Below are positions 1 through 7,544 of a stretch of 64,000 nucleotides of DNA, in pieces. Below the pieces are notes generated by a model. That model did no database searches and was not told where the DNA came from. It saw nothing but the letters and a program-made list of their open reading frames with translations. Made by a program: the position numbers and the translations under genes. Origin of the DNA: Desertimonas sp963733085 (GTDB taxonomy: Bacteria > Actinomycetota > Acidimicrobiia > Acidimicrobiales > Ilumatobacteraceae); assembly GCA_963733085.1 (NCBI GenBank), contig CAVTBY010000010.1, positions 843,591-907,590 of the forward strand, in the 5' to 3' direction. Each line of letters opens with the position of its first letter. Within the stretch, counting starts at the first letter, position 1.

Positions 1-22
1 CTGAGAGCACCAAGTGTTCGGT

Positions 23-1096
23 TCATTGGTTGACCCCCTTGTCGGGTGTTCGGTTGATGGTGCAGCCGCAGCTCTCGCGCACGACGAGGGTCGTGCGCAG
101 GACCACGGAAGTGCTGGCCTGGCCGCCGTCGATGCGGTCGAACAGCGACTTCGCCGCTCGTCGACCGAGTTCGTGCATCGGTTGGCGGACCGTCGTCAGC
201 GGTGGATGCAGGCGCGCCGCCATCGCCGTGTCGTCCCATCCGGTGACGATCACATCCTCGGGAACCCTGAAGCCGGAGGCAGCGGCCGCCCGCACCACCC
301 CGTCGGCGATCTCGTCATTGGCGCACATCACGGCGTCCGTACCGTTCCCGCGGGCGAACAGTTCGAGACCTGCCTTGTATCCGTGCTCGACGTCGAACCC
401 GCCGCACGAGACGAGCGCCGCGCTGGTAGCGATCCCGGCCCGCTGCAACTCCCGGCGAACCCCTTTCCACCGCTCGCTGACATCCGAGGATCTGGCAGGG
501 TCCCCGAGGAATATGGGACGCCGGCTGCCGTGGTCGAGCACGTGTCTGGCCAACGATTCGGCGGGCGCAGTGTTGGCGGAGCGGACACTGGCGAGACCAC
601 CGACCGGCGGGCGGGCGAGCAGGATGATCGGTCGATCAGCGTCGGCCATTGCCGCGACTGTTGCGTCGTCGACCGTTCGTCCCATCACCACGAGTCCGTC
701 GACGCGGTCGGCGAGGTCGGCGACGAGGTCGCCGGCGTCGGCGCGGCCGTGGGTGGCGAGGATCAACACGGCGGCGCGTCGTTCGGCGGCGGTCTCCTCG
801 AAGCCGGCGATCACCCGCGAGTAGTACGGCCCGCCGAGGTCGGGGAACACGATCCCTACGGCACCGTGACTCTGGGCGACGAACGCCCTGGCGAGCCGGT
901 TCGGGCGCCACCGCAACTCGTCGGCGGCGGCGAGCACTCGTCGTCGCGTCTCCGCAGCGACAGGGCCACTATCGCCCAGCACCCTGGAGACGGTGGCGAT
1001 CGAGACGCCTGCTCGGTCAGCGACGTCGTACACGCTTGACCGCGGCTGGGCGCGCCGCCGACGCCGACTGTCGCCGCTGCGTTCATTCGCCGACAC
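23..1096 (-). CDS. LacI-family transcriptional regulator (first of two)
   Basis: A sugar-responsive repressor or activator of the LacI/GalR family, about 357 residues, the usual length. The N-terminal helix-turn-helix reads SVYDVADRAGVSIATVSRVL. It is followed by the hinge region (RPNRLARAF) and a periplasmic-binding-protein-like effector domain ending in the typical CANDEIADGVVRAA and VTGWDDTAMAARLHPPLTTV segments. I chose the GTG at 1096 because AGGGGG lies just upstream; a GTG at 1120 would fall inside the tandem operator. It is the last gene of the minus-strand side of the sugar locus, 160 bp downstream of the aldolase pair. The operator in front suggests autoregulation. The effector is unknown; the gene to its left lies outside the window. 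Confidence 0.93.
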   Translation of the reverse strand: MSANERSGDSRRRRRAQPRSSVYDVADRAGVSIATVSRVLGDSGPVAAETRRRVLAAADELRWRPNRLARAFVAQSHGAVGIVFPDLGGPYYSRVIAGFEETAAERRAAVLILATHGRADAGDLVADLADRVDGLVVMGRTVDDATVAAMADADRPIILLARPPVGGLASVRSANTAPAESLARHVLDHGSRRPIFLGDPARSSDVSERWKGVRRELQRAGIATSAALVSCGGFDVEHGYKAGLELFARGNGTDAVMCANDEIADGVVRAAAASGFRVPEDVIVTGWDDTAMAARLHPPLTTVRQPMHELGRRAAKSLFDRIDGGQASTSVVLRTTLVVRESCGCTINRTPDKGVNQ

Positions 1097-1111
1097 CGGA
1101 CCCCCTGTCGC

Positions 1112-1139
1112 TGTAAGCACTTACATGTAAGCACTTACC
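1112..1139. promoter_or_regulatory. Tandem LacI-type operator (two adjacent 14-bp half-palindromic sites)
   Basis: TGTAAGCACTTACA at 1112-1125 is followed immediately by TGTAAGCACTTACC at 1126-1139. Each differs from the classical LacI/cre-like palindrome TGTAAGCGCTTACA at the central CG step (CA here); the second copy also differs in its last base. The sites lie directly upstream of the first LacI gene. Autoregulation is inferred, and the neighbouring LacI could also bind. Confidence 0.75.
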
Positions 1140-1185
1140 GCACGAGCGGTCAACGAATCGTGACCGTGGCATTGATCCGTCAACC

Positions 1186-1250
1186 GGTGCGAGCGAGTGA
1201 GCGCCAGCGAACGAGCGGTCACAAGCGGCCTGCGTGGCCGGGGAACGCAA
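1186..1250 (-). repeat. Dispersed repeat R2, copy 1
   Basis: Read on the minus strand it contains TGCGTTCCCCGGCCACGCAG and then a GCTCGTTCGCTGGCGCTCACTC-type tail. The same element occurs near 28.87 and 34.29 kb. This copy sits between the first LacI gene and the end of the DUF2090 gene, just beyond that gene's stop codon. Confidence 0.8.
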
Positions 1251-1256
1251 TGAACG

Positions 1257-2147
1257 TCAGGCTGCAGCGCGGAACGTGTCGATGAACGCGCTGTAGCGGG
1301 CGGCAATGTCCGACCGGGCGGACGCCGCATCGATCTCGATCCGATCGTGAGCGAGCACGGCGTCGGCCCAGATGCTGCGCCCGACGGCGAATCCCGAATA
1401 GCCACCGGAGGCTGCGGCCGTAAGCCACCGATTGACCGTTTCCGTGCCCGCTCCGGCCCCGAGGACGACAACGCCGGTGCGGTCACGGCCGTCCCGCCGC
1501 GCTGCGTCGGCGATCGCCGCGCAGCCGTCCGGGTCGGCGACCCCCTCGACCTTCCACACGTCGGGGGCGACTCCGGCGTCCTGGATCTGGGTGATCGCCT
1601 CGACCACGAGGCGCGATCGGACGGTCACCTCGAGCTGCTCGGCCGTCGACTCCGATCGCTCGGCGTCGGAATACGGGGTGAGCAACTCGAGCAGGAACCC
1701 GGCCGGACTGGCTGCGCATGCGTCGCTGATCTCGCCGAGTCGTTCGAGCTGGGTGGCGACGTCGTCCGGATCTCCGTCGGCGCGATGGCGGATCAACACC
1801 TTGACGAAATCCGGCGGGTCAGCCGCAAGCCGATCTCGCCAGTCGTCATGCTCGAAGCCGAGCAGGGCCTGTCCGCTGCGCTCGATTGCCAGGGCGACAG
1901 CGACGCCGGTTCGTCGCGCGGTCGCGATGGCTGCACCGCCGTAGTGATCGTCGATCAGGATGCCGAGATTGCCGGACTCGCCGCGTCGCGCCTCGGCCAC
2001 GTCGCCGAGCGCTTCGGCGACGAGGGCCTTCGCCCGTGACAGCCTTTCGAAATCGCGTCCGCTCACCGGCCCATCCATGTCGAATAGTCGCTCGAAGGAA
2101 CGCCGGTGGTCGACGGCCAGTAGGAACAGGTCGTCGGCTCCTGTCAC
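1257..2147 (-). CDS. DUF2090 / IolC C-terminal-like aldolase-fold protein
   Basis: A 296-residue protein resembling the DUF2090 domain, which is found at the C-terminus of 5-dehydro-2-deoxygluconokinase (IolC) and in free-standing 2-deoxy-5-keto-gluconate-6-phosphate aldolases, a LacD-like TIM barrel. The N-terminus has LFLLAVDHRRSFERLF, the family's AFDHRxSF signature. Later segments FVKVLIRHRADGD, FLLELLTPY, PDVWKVEGV and GFAVGRSIW match the barrel strands, with Lys in DVWKVEG a plausible active-site residue. GTG at 2147 is chosen because it forms a GTGA overlap with the upstream aldolase stop codon, so the two are translationally coupled. Substrate is inferred only as a phosphorylated keto-sugar or sugar acid. 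Confidence 0.85.
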   Translation of the reverse strand: MTGADDLFLLAVDHRRSFERLFDMDGPVSGRDFERLSRAKALVAEALGDVAEARRGESGNLGILIDDHYGGAAIATARRTGVAVALAIERSGQALLGFEHDDWRDRLAADPPDFVKVLIRHRADGDPDDVATQLERLGEISDACAASPAGFLLELLTPYSDAERSESTAEQLEVTVRSRLVVEAITQIQDAGVAPDVWKVEGVADPDGCAAIADAARRDGRDRTGVVVLGAGAGTETVNRWLTAAASGGYSGFAVGRSIWADAVLAHDRIEIDAASARSDIAARYSAFIDTFRAAA

Positions 2148-2965
2148 GAAAGCGCCGCGGCTGCGCTGTCGGTCGACGCGTCGTCGTGGATCAACGCCTT
2201 GAGCGCCGCCGCCATCGCCGTCGGTCGCTCGTGCTGAAAGATGTTGCGGCCGAACACCACGCCGGCGGCGCCGCAGTCGAGGAGGTGACGGGTCAACTTG
2301 AGCACCTCGAGGTCGTCCCCTTTGGAGCCACCGCGGGCGAGGTACGGGACGTCGCCGCATACCCGGATCGCCCGTCGCATCGACGATTCGCTCGGGAGGA
2401 TCCCGGCCTTGACGATGTCGGCGCCGGCCTCGACGGCCTGACGCACGAGCGGCACGAGGCGCTCCTCGTCGGCAACGTCGTGATACTCGCCGTCGCGGCG
2501 CTCGAACGGGATCGGCTCGACCATCAGCGGGAGTCCGAAGCGCTCGCACTGCGCCTTGGCCGCGAAGACGTTGCGCAAACAGGACTGGCGCACGGCCGGG
2601 TCGTCGTCGGCATCGAGCAGGTTGATCAGCAGCGCGGCGGCGTCGAGGCGGATGGCACGGAGGGCGGCGTCGTCGACGATGTCGCTCTCGGCGCGGTCCG
2701 GCGATCGGTAGAGGTTGGTCACGTCGCCGCGCACGGTGAGGGCCGGGAGCGCCCGCCCTTCGATCCCGGCGAGGAGGCGGGCCTGACCGGCCGACATCAA
2801 CACACCGTCGGGGCCGACGGCGGTGACGGAGTCGAGCACGGCCGGCAGATCTTCGATCGCCGTGAGGTCGCTGGGCACGGCGAAGAATGCGTGGTCGAGG
2901 GCGACGACGAAGCTCCGTCCCGACTTCGGTTGCAGCAGTCGGCGTAGACGGATGGGGTGGGGCAT
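2144..2965 (-). CDS. Class I aldolase (DhnA/LsrF-like TIM barrel)
   Basis: A 273-residue class I, Schiff-base aldolase of the DeoC/DhnA superfamily. The N-terminal strand SFVVALDHAFF and the later GADIVKAGILPS, where the Lys is the expected Schiff-base residue, support this, as do the C-terminal phosphate-binding GGSKG and GAAGVVFGRNIFQH. ATG 2965 has AGGAAGG eight bases upstream; an ATG at 2998 would lie inside the operator palindrome. It is first in a two-gene minus-strand operon with the DUF2090 protein and divergent from the PfkB kinase. The expected role is retro-aldol cleavage of a ketose (bis)phosphate made by the neighbouring kinases; the exact sugar cannot be read from sequence. Confidence 0.88.
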   Translation of the reverse strand: MPHPIRLRRLLQPKSGRSFVVALDHAFFAVPSDLTAIEDLPAVLDSVTAVGPDGVLMSAGQARLLAGIEGRALPALTVRGDVTNLYRSPDRAESDIVDDAALRAIRLDAAALLINLLDADDDPAVRQSCLRNVFAAKAQCERFGLPLMVEPIPFERRDGEYHDVADEERLVPLVRQAVEAGADIVKAGILPSESSMRRAIRVCGDVPYLARGGSKGDDLEVLKLTRHLLDCGAAGVVFGRNIFQHERPTAMAAALKALIHDDASTDSAAAALS

Positions 2966-2992
2966 CGGCGGATCCTTCCTCGACGGACGTCT

Positions 2993-3025
2993 TGACATCG
3001 ATGTCAGAATGTGACATCGATGTCA
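2993..3025. promoter_or_regulatory. Divergent operator: two perfect 14-bp palindromes
   Basis: TGACATCGATGTCA occurs at 2993-3006 and again at 3012-3025, centres 19 bp apart. Each copy is a perfect palindrome with the central CG typical of LacI-family sites. The pair lies between the divergent aldolase (start 2965) and PfkB (start 3056) genes. A LacI regulator encoded in this locus (4033-5055 or 23-1096) is the likely ligand; which one is inference. Confidence 0.85.
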
Positions 3026-3055
3026 AGCCGGCGTCGGAAAGGGGGACCCGGGCGC

Positions 3056-4036
3056 ATGCTCGTCGTTGGCCTCAACCAGACGATCGACCGCACGATCCGG
3101 CTTCCCGTCTTGGCCGCCGGCCACGTGCTGCGCGCCGGTGACGTCGCGGTCACGCCAGGCGGCAAAGCGGTCAACGTCTGCCGGGCCGCGATCACGCTCG
3201 GCGCGCCGGCCCGCCTCGTCGGCCCGTTCCCCGGCCGGCTCGGCGGCGTTGCCGTCGCCATGCTCGAAGCCGAAGGGCTGCCCGTGACGCCCGTGCCGGT
3301 CAGTGGCGAGTTGCGCGGCACGACCGTTGTCATCGAGGCGGACGGGCGAACGACGGTGATCAATGAGCCAGGCCCACCGCTCAGCGACGCTGAGTGGCAC
3401 GACGTCGTCGACGCCGTGGCCGCGGCGACCGACCGCGATACCTACGTCGCGATCAGTGGCAGTGCTCCGCCCGGCACGGTTGCCGGCGCCCACCGCACGC
3501 TCATCGACTTGGTCCACGAGCGCGGCGGCCTTGTCGCCGTCGACGTCACCGCCGGGCGCCTGATCGACGCGGCCACTGCCGGCGCCGATCTCGTGAGTCC
3601 CAACCTCGCCGAAGCCGAGCAGGCTCTCGGTATGGAGCCTGCGACATCAGCGGGTGAGTCCGGGGAGGCGGTCGATGTCGACCATCTCGACGGCGCCGAG
3701 GTCGCGGCCCGGTCGCGGGTGGCGGCCGAGGCGTTGGTCGACGCCGGGGCTGTTGCCGCACTCGTGTCGGCAGGCCGTCACGGTGTCGCCTGCCGGTCGG
3801 CCTCCGTCGACGCGTTCGTTCCCGCTCCCACCGTCGATGTCGCCAATCCAATCGGCGCCGGCGACGCTCTGCTCGGCGCCACCCTCGTCGCCCTCGGACG
3901 CGGCCGTTCGCTGGAGGATGCCGTCGCCGACGGTGTCTCGTACGCCGCCGCGTCGGTCGCCCACCCGGTCGCCGGCTACGCCGACCCGGCCCTCGTTGAT
4001 GAGCTCAGCGCCGGCCGCGCAGTGGTTGACCGGTGA
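3056..4036 (+). CDS. PfkB-family sugar-phosphate kinase (1-phosphofructokinase / tagatose-6-P kinase-like)
   Basis: A 326-residue PfkB/ribokinase-fold kinase of the FruK/LacC branch, which phosphorylates a ketose phosphate to the 1,6-bisphosphate. It begins MLVVGLNQTIDRTI, has the substrate-side GGKAVNVCRA glycine motif near residue 40, SGSAPPG in the middle and the C-terminal catalytic loop NPIGAGDALLGA, whose Asp is the catalytic base. The ATG at 3056 has AAAGGGGG upstream; a GTG at 3011 would sit within the operator. It overlaps the next gene by GTGA. Paired with the class I aldolase across the shared promoter, it forms the classic kinase-then-cleavage step. Confidence 0.9.
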   Translation: MLVVGLNQTIDRTIRLPVLAAGHVLRAGDVAVTPGGKAVNVCRAAITLGAPARLVGPFPGRLGGVAVAMLEAEGLPVTPVPVSGELRGTTVVIEADGRTTVINEPGPPLSDAEWHDVVDAVAAATDRDTYVAISGSAPPGTVAGAHRTLIDLVHERGGLVAVDVTAGRLIDAATAGADLVSPNLAEAEQALGMEPATSAGESGEAVDVDHLDGAEVAARSRVAAEALVDAGAVAALVSAGRHGVACRSASVDAFVPAPTVDVANPIGAGDALLGATLVALGRGRSLEDAVADGVSYAAASVAHPVAGYADPALVDELSAGRAVVDR

Positions 4037-5055
4037 ACGCCGGCCCTGCTCCGAGCCGGCGGGCGCCGACGGCGAGCGACGTCGCCGGTCTCGCCGGTGT
4101 CTCCCCGAAGACGGTGTACCGCGCCCTCAACAACGAGGGCAACGTGCGCCCGGACAAGGTCGCCAGGGTCCGCCGGGCTGCCGCCGAGCTCGGCTTCCGG
4201 CCAAATGAGTTCGCCCGCCTGCTGCGCAGTCGCGGCGTGGCGTCGATGGTCGGTGTCGTCACGGCAAGCGTCGGCGATCCGTTCTGGACCGGCGTGTTGC
4301 AGGGGGTGGAGTCGGCGATCGGCGGCGGCGACCGCTTCATTCTCTCGGCATCGACGCGGGACCGCTCCGACCGCGAGCCGGAGATCGTTGCGGCGATGGT
4401 CGAACGGCGGGTGATGGCGCTGCTCGTCGTTCCGACCGCGGTCGACCAGTCGTATCTCGGCGGGATCGTGGCTGACGGGACTCCGGTTGTGTGCCTCGAC
4501 CGTCCCGCCGTCGGCGCTGCTGTCGACGCGGTCGTTGCCGACGACATTGACGGCGTGCGGCGCGGCATGAGCCTGCTCCTCGCCCAGGGCCACCGCCGCA
4601 TCGCCTTCATGGGAACGAGCTCGATCTACACGACAGGGCAGCGGATCGAGGGCTACCGCCAGGCGCTCGTCGGCGCCGGCATCGACTACGACGACGAATT
4701 GGTCCATGCCGCGATCATCGAGCAGGCGGACGCCGATCGGGCGGTCGACGCTCTGCTCGCCCTCGCCAACCCTCCGACCGCCGTCTTCTCCGCCAACGTC
4801 AGCACGTCGGTCGCGCTGCTGGCCCAGCTGCGCCCGCGGCAGTGGTCGCCGGCGATCGTCGCCTTCAGTGACTTCGACGCAGCCCGAATCCACGACCCAA
4901 CGGTCACCGTCGTCGACAACGACCCGATCGAGCTGGGCCGGCGCGGCGCCGAGCTGGCGCTCGAACGGCTCGACGGCTACCGCGGTCCGCCCCGCCTCGT
5001 GCACATCGACACCCCGATCATCGAGCGAGAGAGTCACCTGGTCGGTCCTTCATGA
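4033..5055 (+). CDS. LacI-family transcriptional regulator (second)
   Basis: A 340-residue LacI-family regulator. The helix-turn-helix is TASDVAGLAGVSPKTVYRAL, slightly unusual in having KTVYRAL rather than TTVSRVL, and the hinge follows (RPNEFARLLRS). The effector domain has GVVTASVGDPFW, DRPAVGAAVDAV and the C-terminal VDNDPIELGRRGAEL. GTG 4033 overlaps the PfkB stop as GTGA, and its own stop overlaps the next start as ATGA. It is therefore co-transcribed with the catabolic genes and is the best candidate to bind the double palindrome at 2993-3025. The ligand is not predictable. Confidence 0.93.
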   Translation: MNAGPAPSRRAPTASDVAGLAGVSPKTVYRALNNEGNVRPDKVARVRRAAAELGFRPNEFARLLRSRGVASMVGVVTASVGDPFWTGVLQGVESAIGGGDRFILSASTRDRSDREPEIVAAMVERRVMALLVVPTAVDQSYLGGIVADGTPVVCLDRPAVGAAVDAVVADDIDGVRRGMSLLLAQGHRRIAFMGTSSIYTTGQRIEGYRQALVGAGIDYDDELVHAAIIEQADADRAVDALLALANPPTAVFSANVSTSVALLAQLRPRQWSPAIVAFSDFDAARIHDPTVTVVDNDPIELGRRGAELALERLDGYRGPPRLVHIDTPIIERESHLVGPS

Positions 5056-6125
5056 CAGCGCTGACTCCGCAACCGCATGTTCTGTCGCCCAACGTGATCG
5101 AGCACTTCTACCGCGGCGGCGAACGCATCGCCGCCCTGCGCGGGACAGAGTCGCCGGCATCACGCGGCGAACCGCTGCGCCGCCCCGAGGAATGGCTGGC
5201 CTCGACCGTCACGAGATGGGGCACCGACGGCTCGGGGCTCACCGAGCTAGACGGATTCGGGATGCTCGCCGAGCTCGTCGCCGCCGACCCGGACGGCTGG
5301 CTCGGCGCCGGCCACGTCGCCCGCTGGGGGTCGTCGCCGGCGCTGCTCGTCAAGCTCCTCGACGCCGGGCAACGGCTGCCCGTGCACGTTCACCCCAACC
5401 GCCGCTTCGCCACGGAGCACCTTGGCTGCCCGTTCGGCAAGACCGAGGCATGGGTCGTGCTCGATGCACCGGCAGACGGCGGAACCGTGTTCGTCGGGAC
5501 CACTCGGCCGGTTCGCCGTGACGAGTGGGCCGAGCTGGTCGATGGACAGGCGGTCGACTCGATGCTCGAGCTGCTCCATCCGATTCGCGTCAACGCCGGC
5601 GACGGTGTCCTCGTGCCGGCGTCGACCCCGCACTGCATCGATACCGGTGTGTTCATCGTCGAGCTGCAGGAGCCGACCGATTTCTCCGTGCTGTTGGAGT
5701 GGGACGGTTTCGACATCGACGGGCGAGCGGATGGTCATCTCGGGCTCGGCTTCGATGTCGCTCTCGCTGCCGTGCGCACCGACGCGCTGAAAGCTTCGGA
5801 CCTTGACCGGCTCGTCCGACGGGCGGCGGCGGAGCCCGGTACGGCACGGTCGTTGTTGCCCGCCGGCGCCGATCCCTATTTCCGGGCCTGGGCGGTCGGC
5901 ACCACCGCCGCCGCCGTCACCGTCCCGGCCGCGTTCTCTGTCGTCGTCGTCACGGATGGAGCAGGCACGCTGCGCTGGGCCAGCGGTCACTCGACGGTCA
6001 CGCGCGGCGACGCCCTCGTCGTCCCGTACGCCGCCGGTGCGCTGACGTTCGACGGTGATGTGACAGCCGTCGTCGCCCAACCGCCCGCACCTGACGTTCC
6101 CGAGCCAATCGAGGTTCGGGTGTGA
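5052..6125 (+). CDS. Class I mannose-6-phosphate isomerase-like protein
   Basis: A 357-residue cupin-fold type I phosphomannose isomerase (ManA-like), zinc dependent, interconverting an aldose-6-P and a ketose-6-P. Visible motifs are LPVHVHPNRRFA (metal-binding His pair), GKTEAWVVLDA (conserved Lys/Glu) and AGDGVLVPASTPHCID (third metal His region). Length and motif order fit the family. ATG 5052 overlaps the LacI stop as ATGA. In this operon it probably feeds a non-glucose hexose phosphate to the PfkB kinase and aldolase; a housekeeping role in mannose metabolism is the alternative. Confidence 0.88.
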   Translation: MTALTPQPHVLSPNVIEHFYRGGERIAALRGTESPASRGEPLRRPEEWLASTVTRWGTDGSGLTELDGFGMLAELVAADPDGWLGAGHVARWGSSPALLVKLLDAGQRLPVHVHPNRRFATEHLGCPFGKTEAWVVLDAPADGGTVFVGTTRPVRRDEWAELVDGQAVDSMLELLHPIRVNAGDGVLVPASTPHCIDTGVFIVELQEPTDFSVLLEWDGFDIDGRADGHLGLGFDVALAAVRTDALKASDLDRLVRRAAAEPGTARSLLPAGADPYFRAWAVGTTAAAVTVPAAFSVVVVTDGAGTLRWASGHSTVTRGDALVVPYAAGALTFDGDVTAVVAQPPAPDVPEPIEVRV

Positions 6126-6235
6126 GCGAGCGAGTCTTCGAGCGAGCGAACCAGAACTGCGGCGCCATTAGCTCAGTGGCGCACCGCCCGTCGCCGCCGG
6201 CGATCGACCACGTGGCCATGGTGCGCCAATGAGCG
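6123..6235 (+). repeat. Dispersed repeat R1, copy 1
   Basis: About 113 bp, starting TGAGCGAGCGAGTC (the TGA is the stop codon of the isomerase gene) and ending CCAATGAGCG, where ATG is the start codon of the FGGY kinase. It aligns without gaps to 39731-39843, about 94 of 113 bases identical by eye. The 3' half is a large imperfect hairpin: GCTCAGTGGCGCACC at 6171-6185 pairs with GGTGCGCCAATGAGC near 6220-6234. Confidence 0.85.
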
Positions 6236-7536
6236 GGCCGGGCAGTCTCGTGGGCATCGACGTCGGCTCGACCCGGGTGAAGGCCGTCATCGTCGATCTG
6301 GCCGGTCGGGAGCTGGCGTCGGCCGCCGCCGAGACTCCGTGGGTCGTGCACGGCCACGCGATCGAGATGGACGCGGTGTCGTTGCTGCGGACGGTTCAGA
6401 CCGTCATCGCTCGCGCGGTCAAAGAGCTCGCAGACGATGATCGTGTCATCGGCCTCGGCGTGACGAGTGTCGGCGAGTCGGGCGTGCTCCTCGATCGGCA
6501 CGGCGAGCCGGCCGCGCCGGTCATCGCCTGGTACGACCAACGCGGCGACATCGACCTCGTGGCCAAGGAGCTCCCCGACCTCGTCGCACGGACTGGCGTC
6601 CGCTTCGACCCGGTGGCGTCGATCTTCAAGCTGCCGGACCTCCTCCGCCGCGGCGGCGGGGCGCGCTGGCTCAACCTCGCCGAGTGGGTGGTCCACGCCC
6701 TCGGCGGCGACCAGGTCGCCGAGATGAGCCTCGCCGGGCGCACCGGTCTGTGCGACCTGCACAACGGGATGTGGTGGCCGGATGCGCTCGACTTCCTCGG
6801 CGTCGACGACACGTTCCTGCCCGGCGAACCACGGTTCGGCATCGACGGAGCGGGACTCGCGTCGTTCGCACCGATCGCCGGTGCCAGCCTCGCCGTCGCC
6901 GGCCACGACCATCAGGTCGCCGCCTACGTCGCCGGGGCGATCGAACCGGGCTGCCTGTTCGAGTCGTTGGGCACCGCCGACGCCCTCACGCTCACCGTTC
7001 CGGCCCCGCTCGACGCGGCCACCGTCCTCGGCGCCGCCGACGCCGGAGCAACGGTCGGACGGACCGTCGTCGCCGACCTGCTGATGGTGATGGCCGGCCT
7101 GCGCACCGGCCAGATCCTCGAACGGATCGGCCGCCTCGTCGGCGTGGTCGATCGTGCCGAACGGTTGGCACTGTCAGCCCGTGCCGCCCACAGGGAGCCC
7201 GATCCATCGCTCGAGGTCAGCCTCGCCGACGGGTTGCTGGCAATCACCGGGATCGGCGACGACACCGACGCCGAGGCGTTGTGGCTCGCTGCCGTCGCCG
7301 CCGCCGACGACCGCACGATGGACCTCGCCGGTCGCTACGCCGAGCTGTTCGGCCCGGCCACCGGCGTCGTCGTCGGCGGCGGCTGGCTCAACGACCCGAC
7401 CATCGAAGCCGCGGTTGCGCACCGCTTCCCGAACGCCCGGCGCAGCCGTTTCGGCGAGCCAGGAGCCGTCGGCGCGGCCTGCCTCGCCGGGATCGGTGCG
7501 GGCGTGCTCGACTCCCCATTCACCGACGCCGCCTGA
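6229..7536 (+). CDS. FGGY-family carbohydrate kinase
   Basis: A 435-residue FGGY kinase, a little shorter than typical xylulokinases (480-500). The N-terminal phosphate-binding loop is LVGIDVGSTRVKAVIVD. WYDQRGD is the FGGY N-domain signature region, with its conserved Asp. The C-terminal domain has VAGHDHQVAAYV, ESLGTADALTL, VVVGGGWLND and a final GEPGAVGAACLAG. It phosphorylates a ketose, alditol or similar. The start codon lies within repeat R1 and no Shine-Dalgarno is evident, so expression may depend on the repeat's own sequence or on coupling. It completes the plus-strand sugar operon. Confidence 0.9.
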   Translation: MSGPGSLVGIDVGSTRVKAVIVDLAGRELASAAAETPWVVHGHAIEMDAVSLLRTVQTVIARAVKELADDDRVIGLGVTSVGESGVLLDRHGEPAAPVIAWYDQRGDIDLVAKELPDLVARTGVRFDPVASIFKLPDLLRRGGGARWLNLAEWVVHALGGDQVAEMSLAGRTGLCDLHNGMWWPDALDFLGVDDTFLPGEPRFGIDGAGLASFAPIAGASLAVAGHDHQVAAYVAGAIEPGCLFESLGTADALTLTVPAPLDAATVLGAADAGATVGRTVVADLLMVMAGLRTGQILERIGRLVGVVDRAERLALSARAAHREPDPSLEVSLADGLLAITGIGDDTDAEALWLAAVAAADDRTMDLAGRYAELFGPATGVVVGGGWLNDPTIEAAVAHRFPNARRSRFGEPGAVGAACLAGIGAGVLDSPFTDAA

Positions 7537-7544
7537 CGACCGAG

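Noticed and set aside
1257..2147. Full IolC kinase-aldolase fusion
   Set aside because: Upstream in-frame sequence is antisense-type Arg-rich translation of the neighbouring aldolase gene; only the DUF2090 part is real, and it begins at the GTGA overlap.
6165..6234. Possible tRNA gene (TTAGCTCAGTGG D-arm-like block)
   Set aside because: No GGTTCRANTC T-loop, no plausible anticodon arm, and the second copy at 39731 has mutated the block; it is part of repeat R1.
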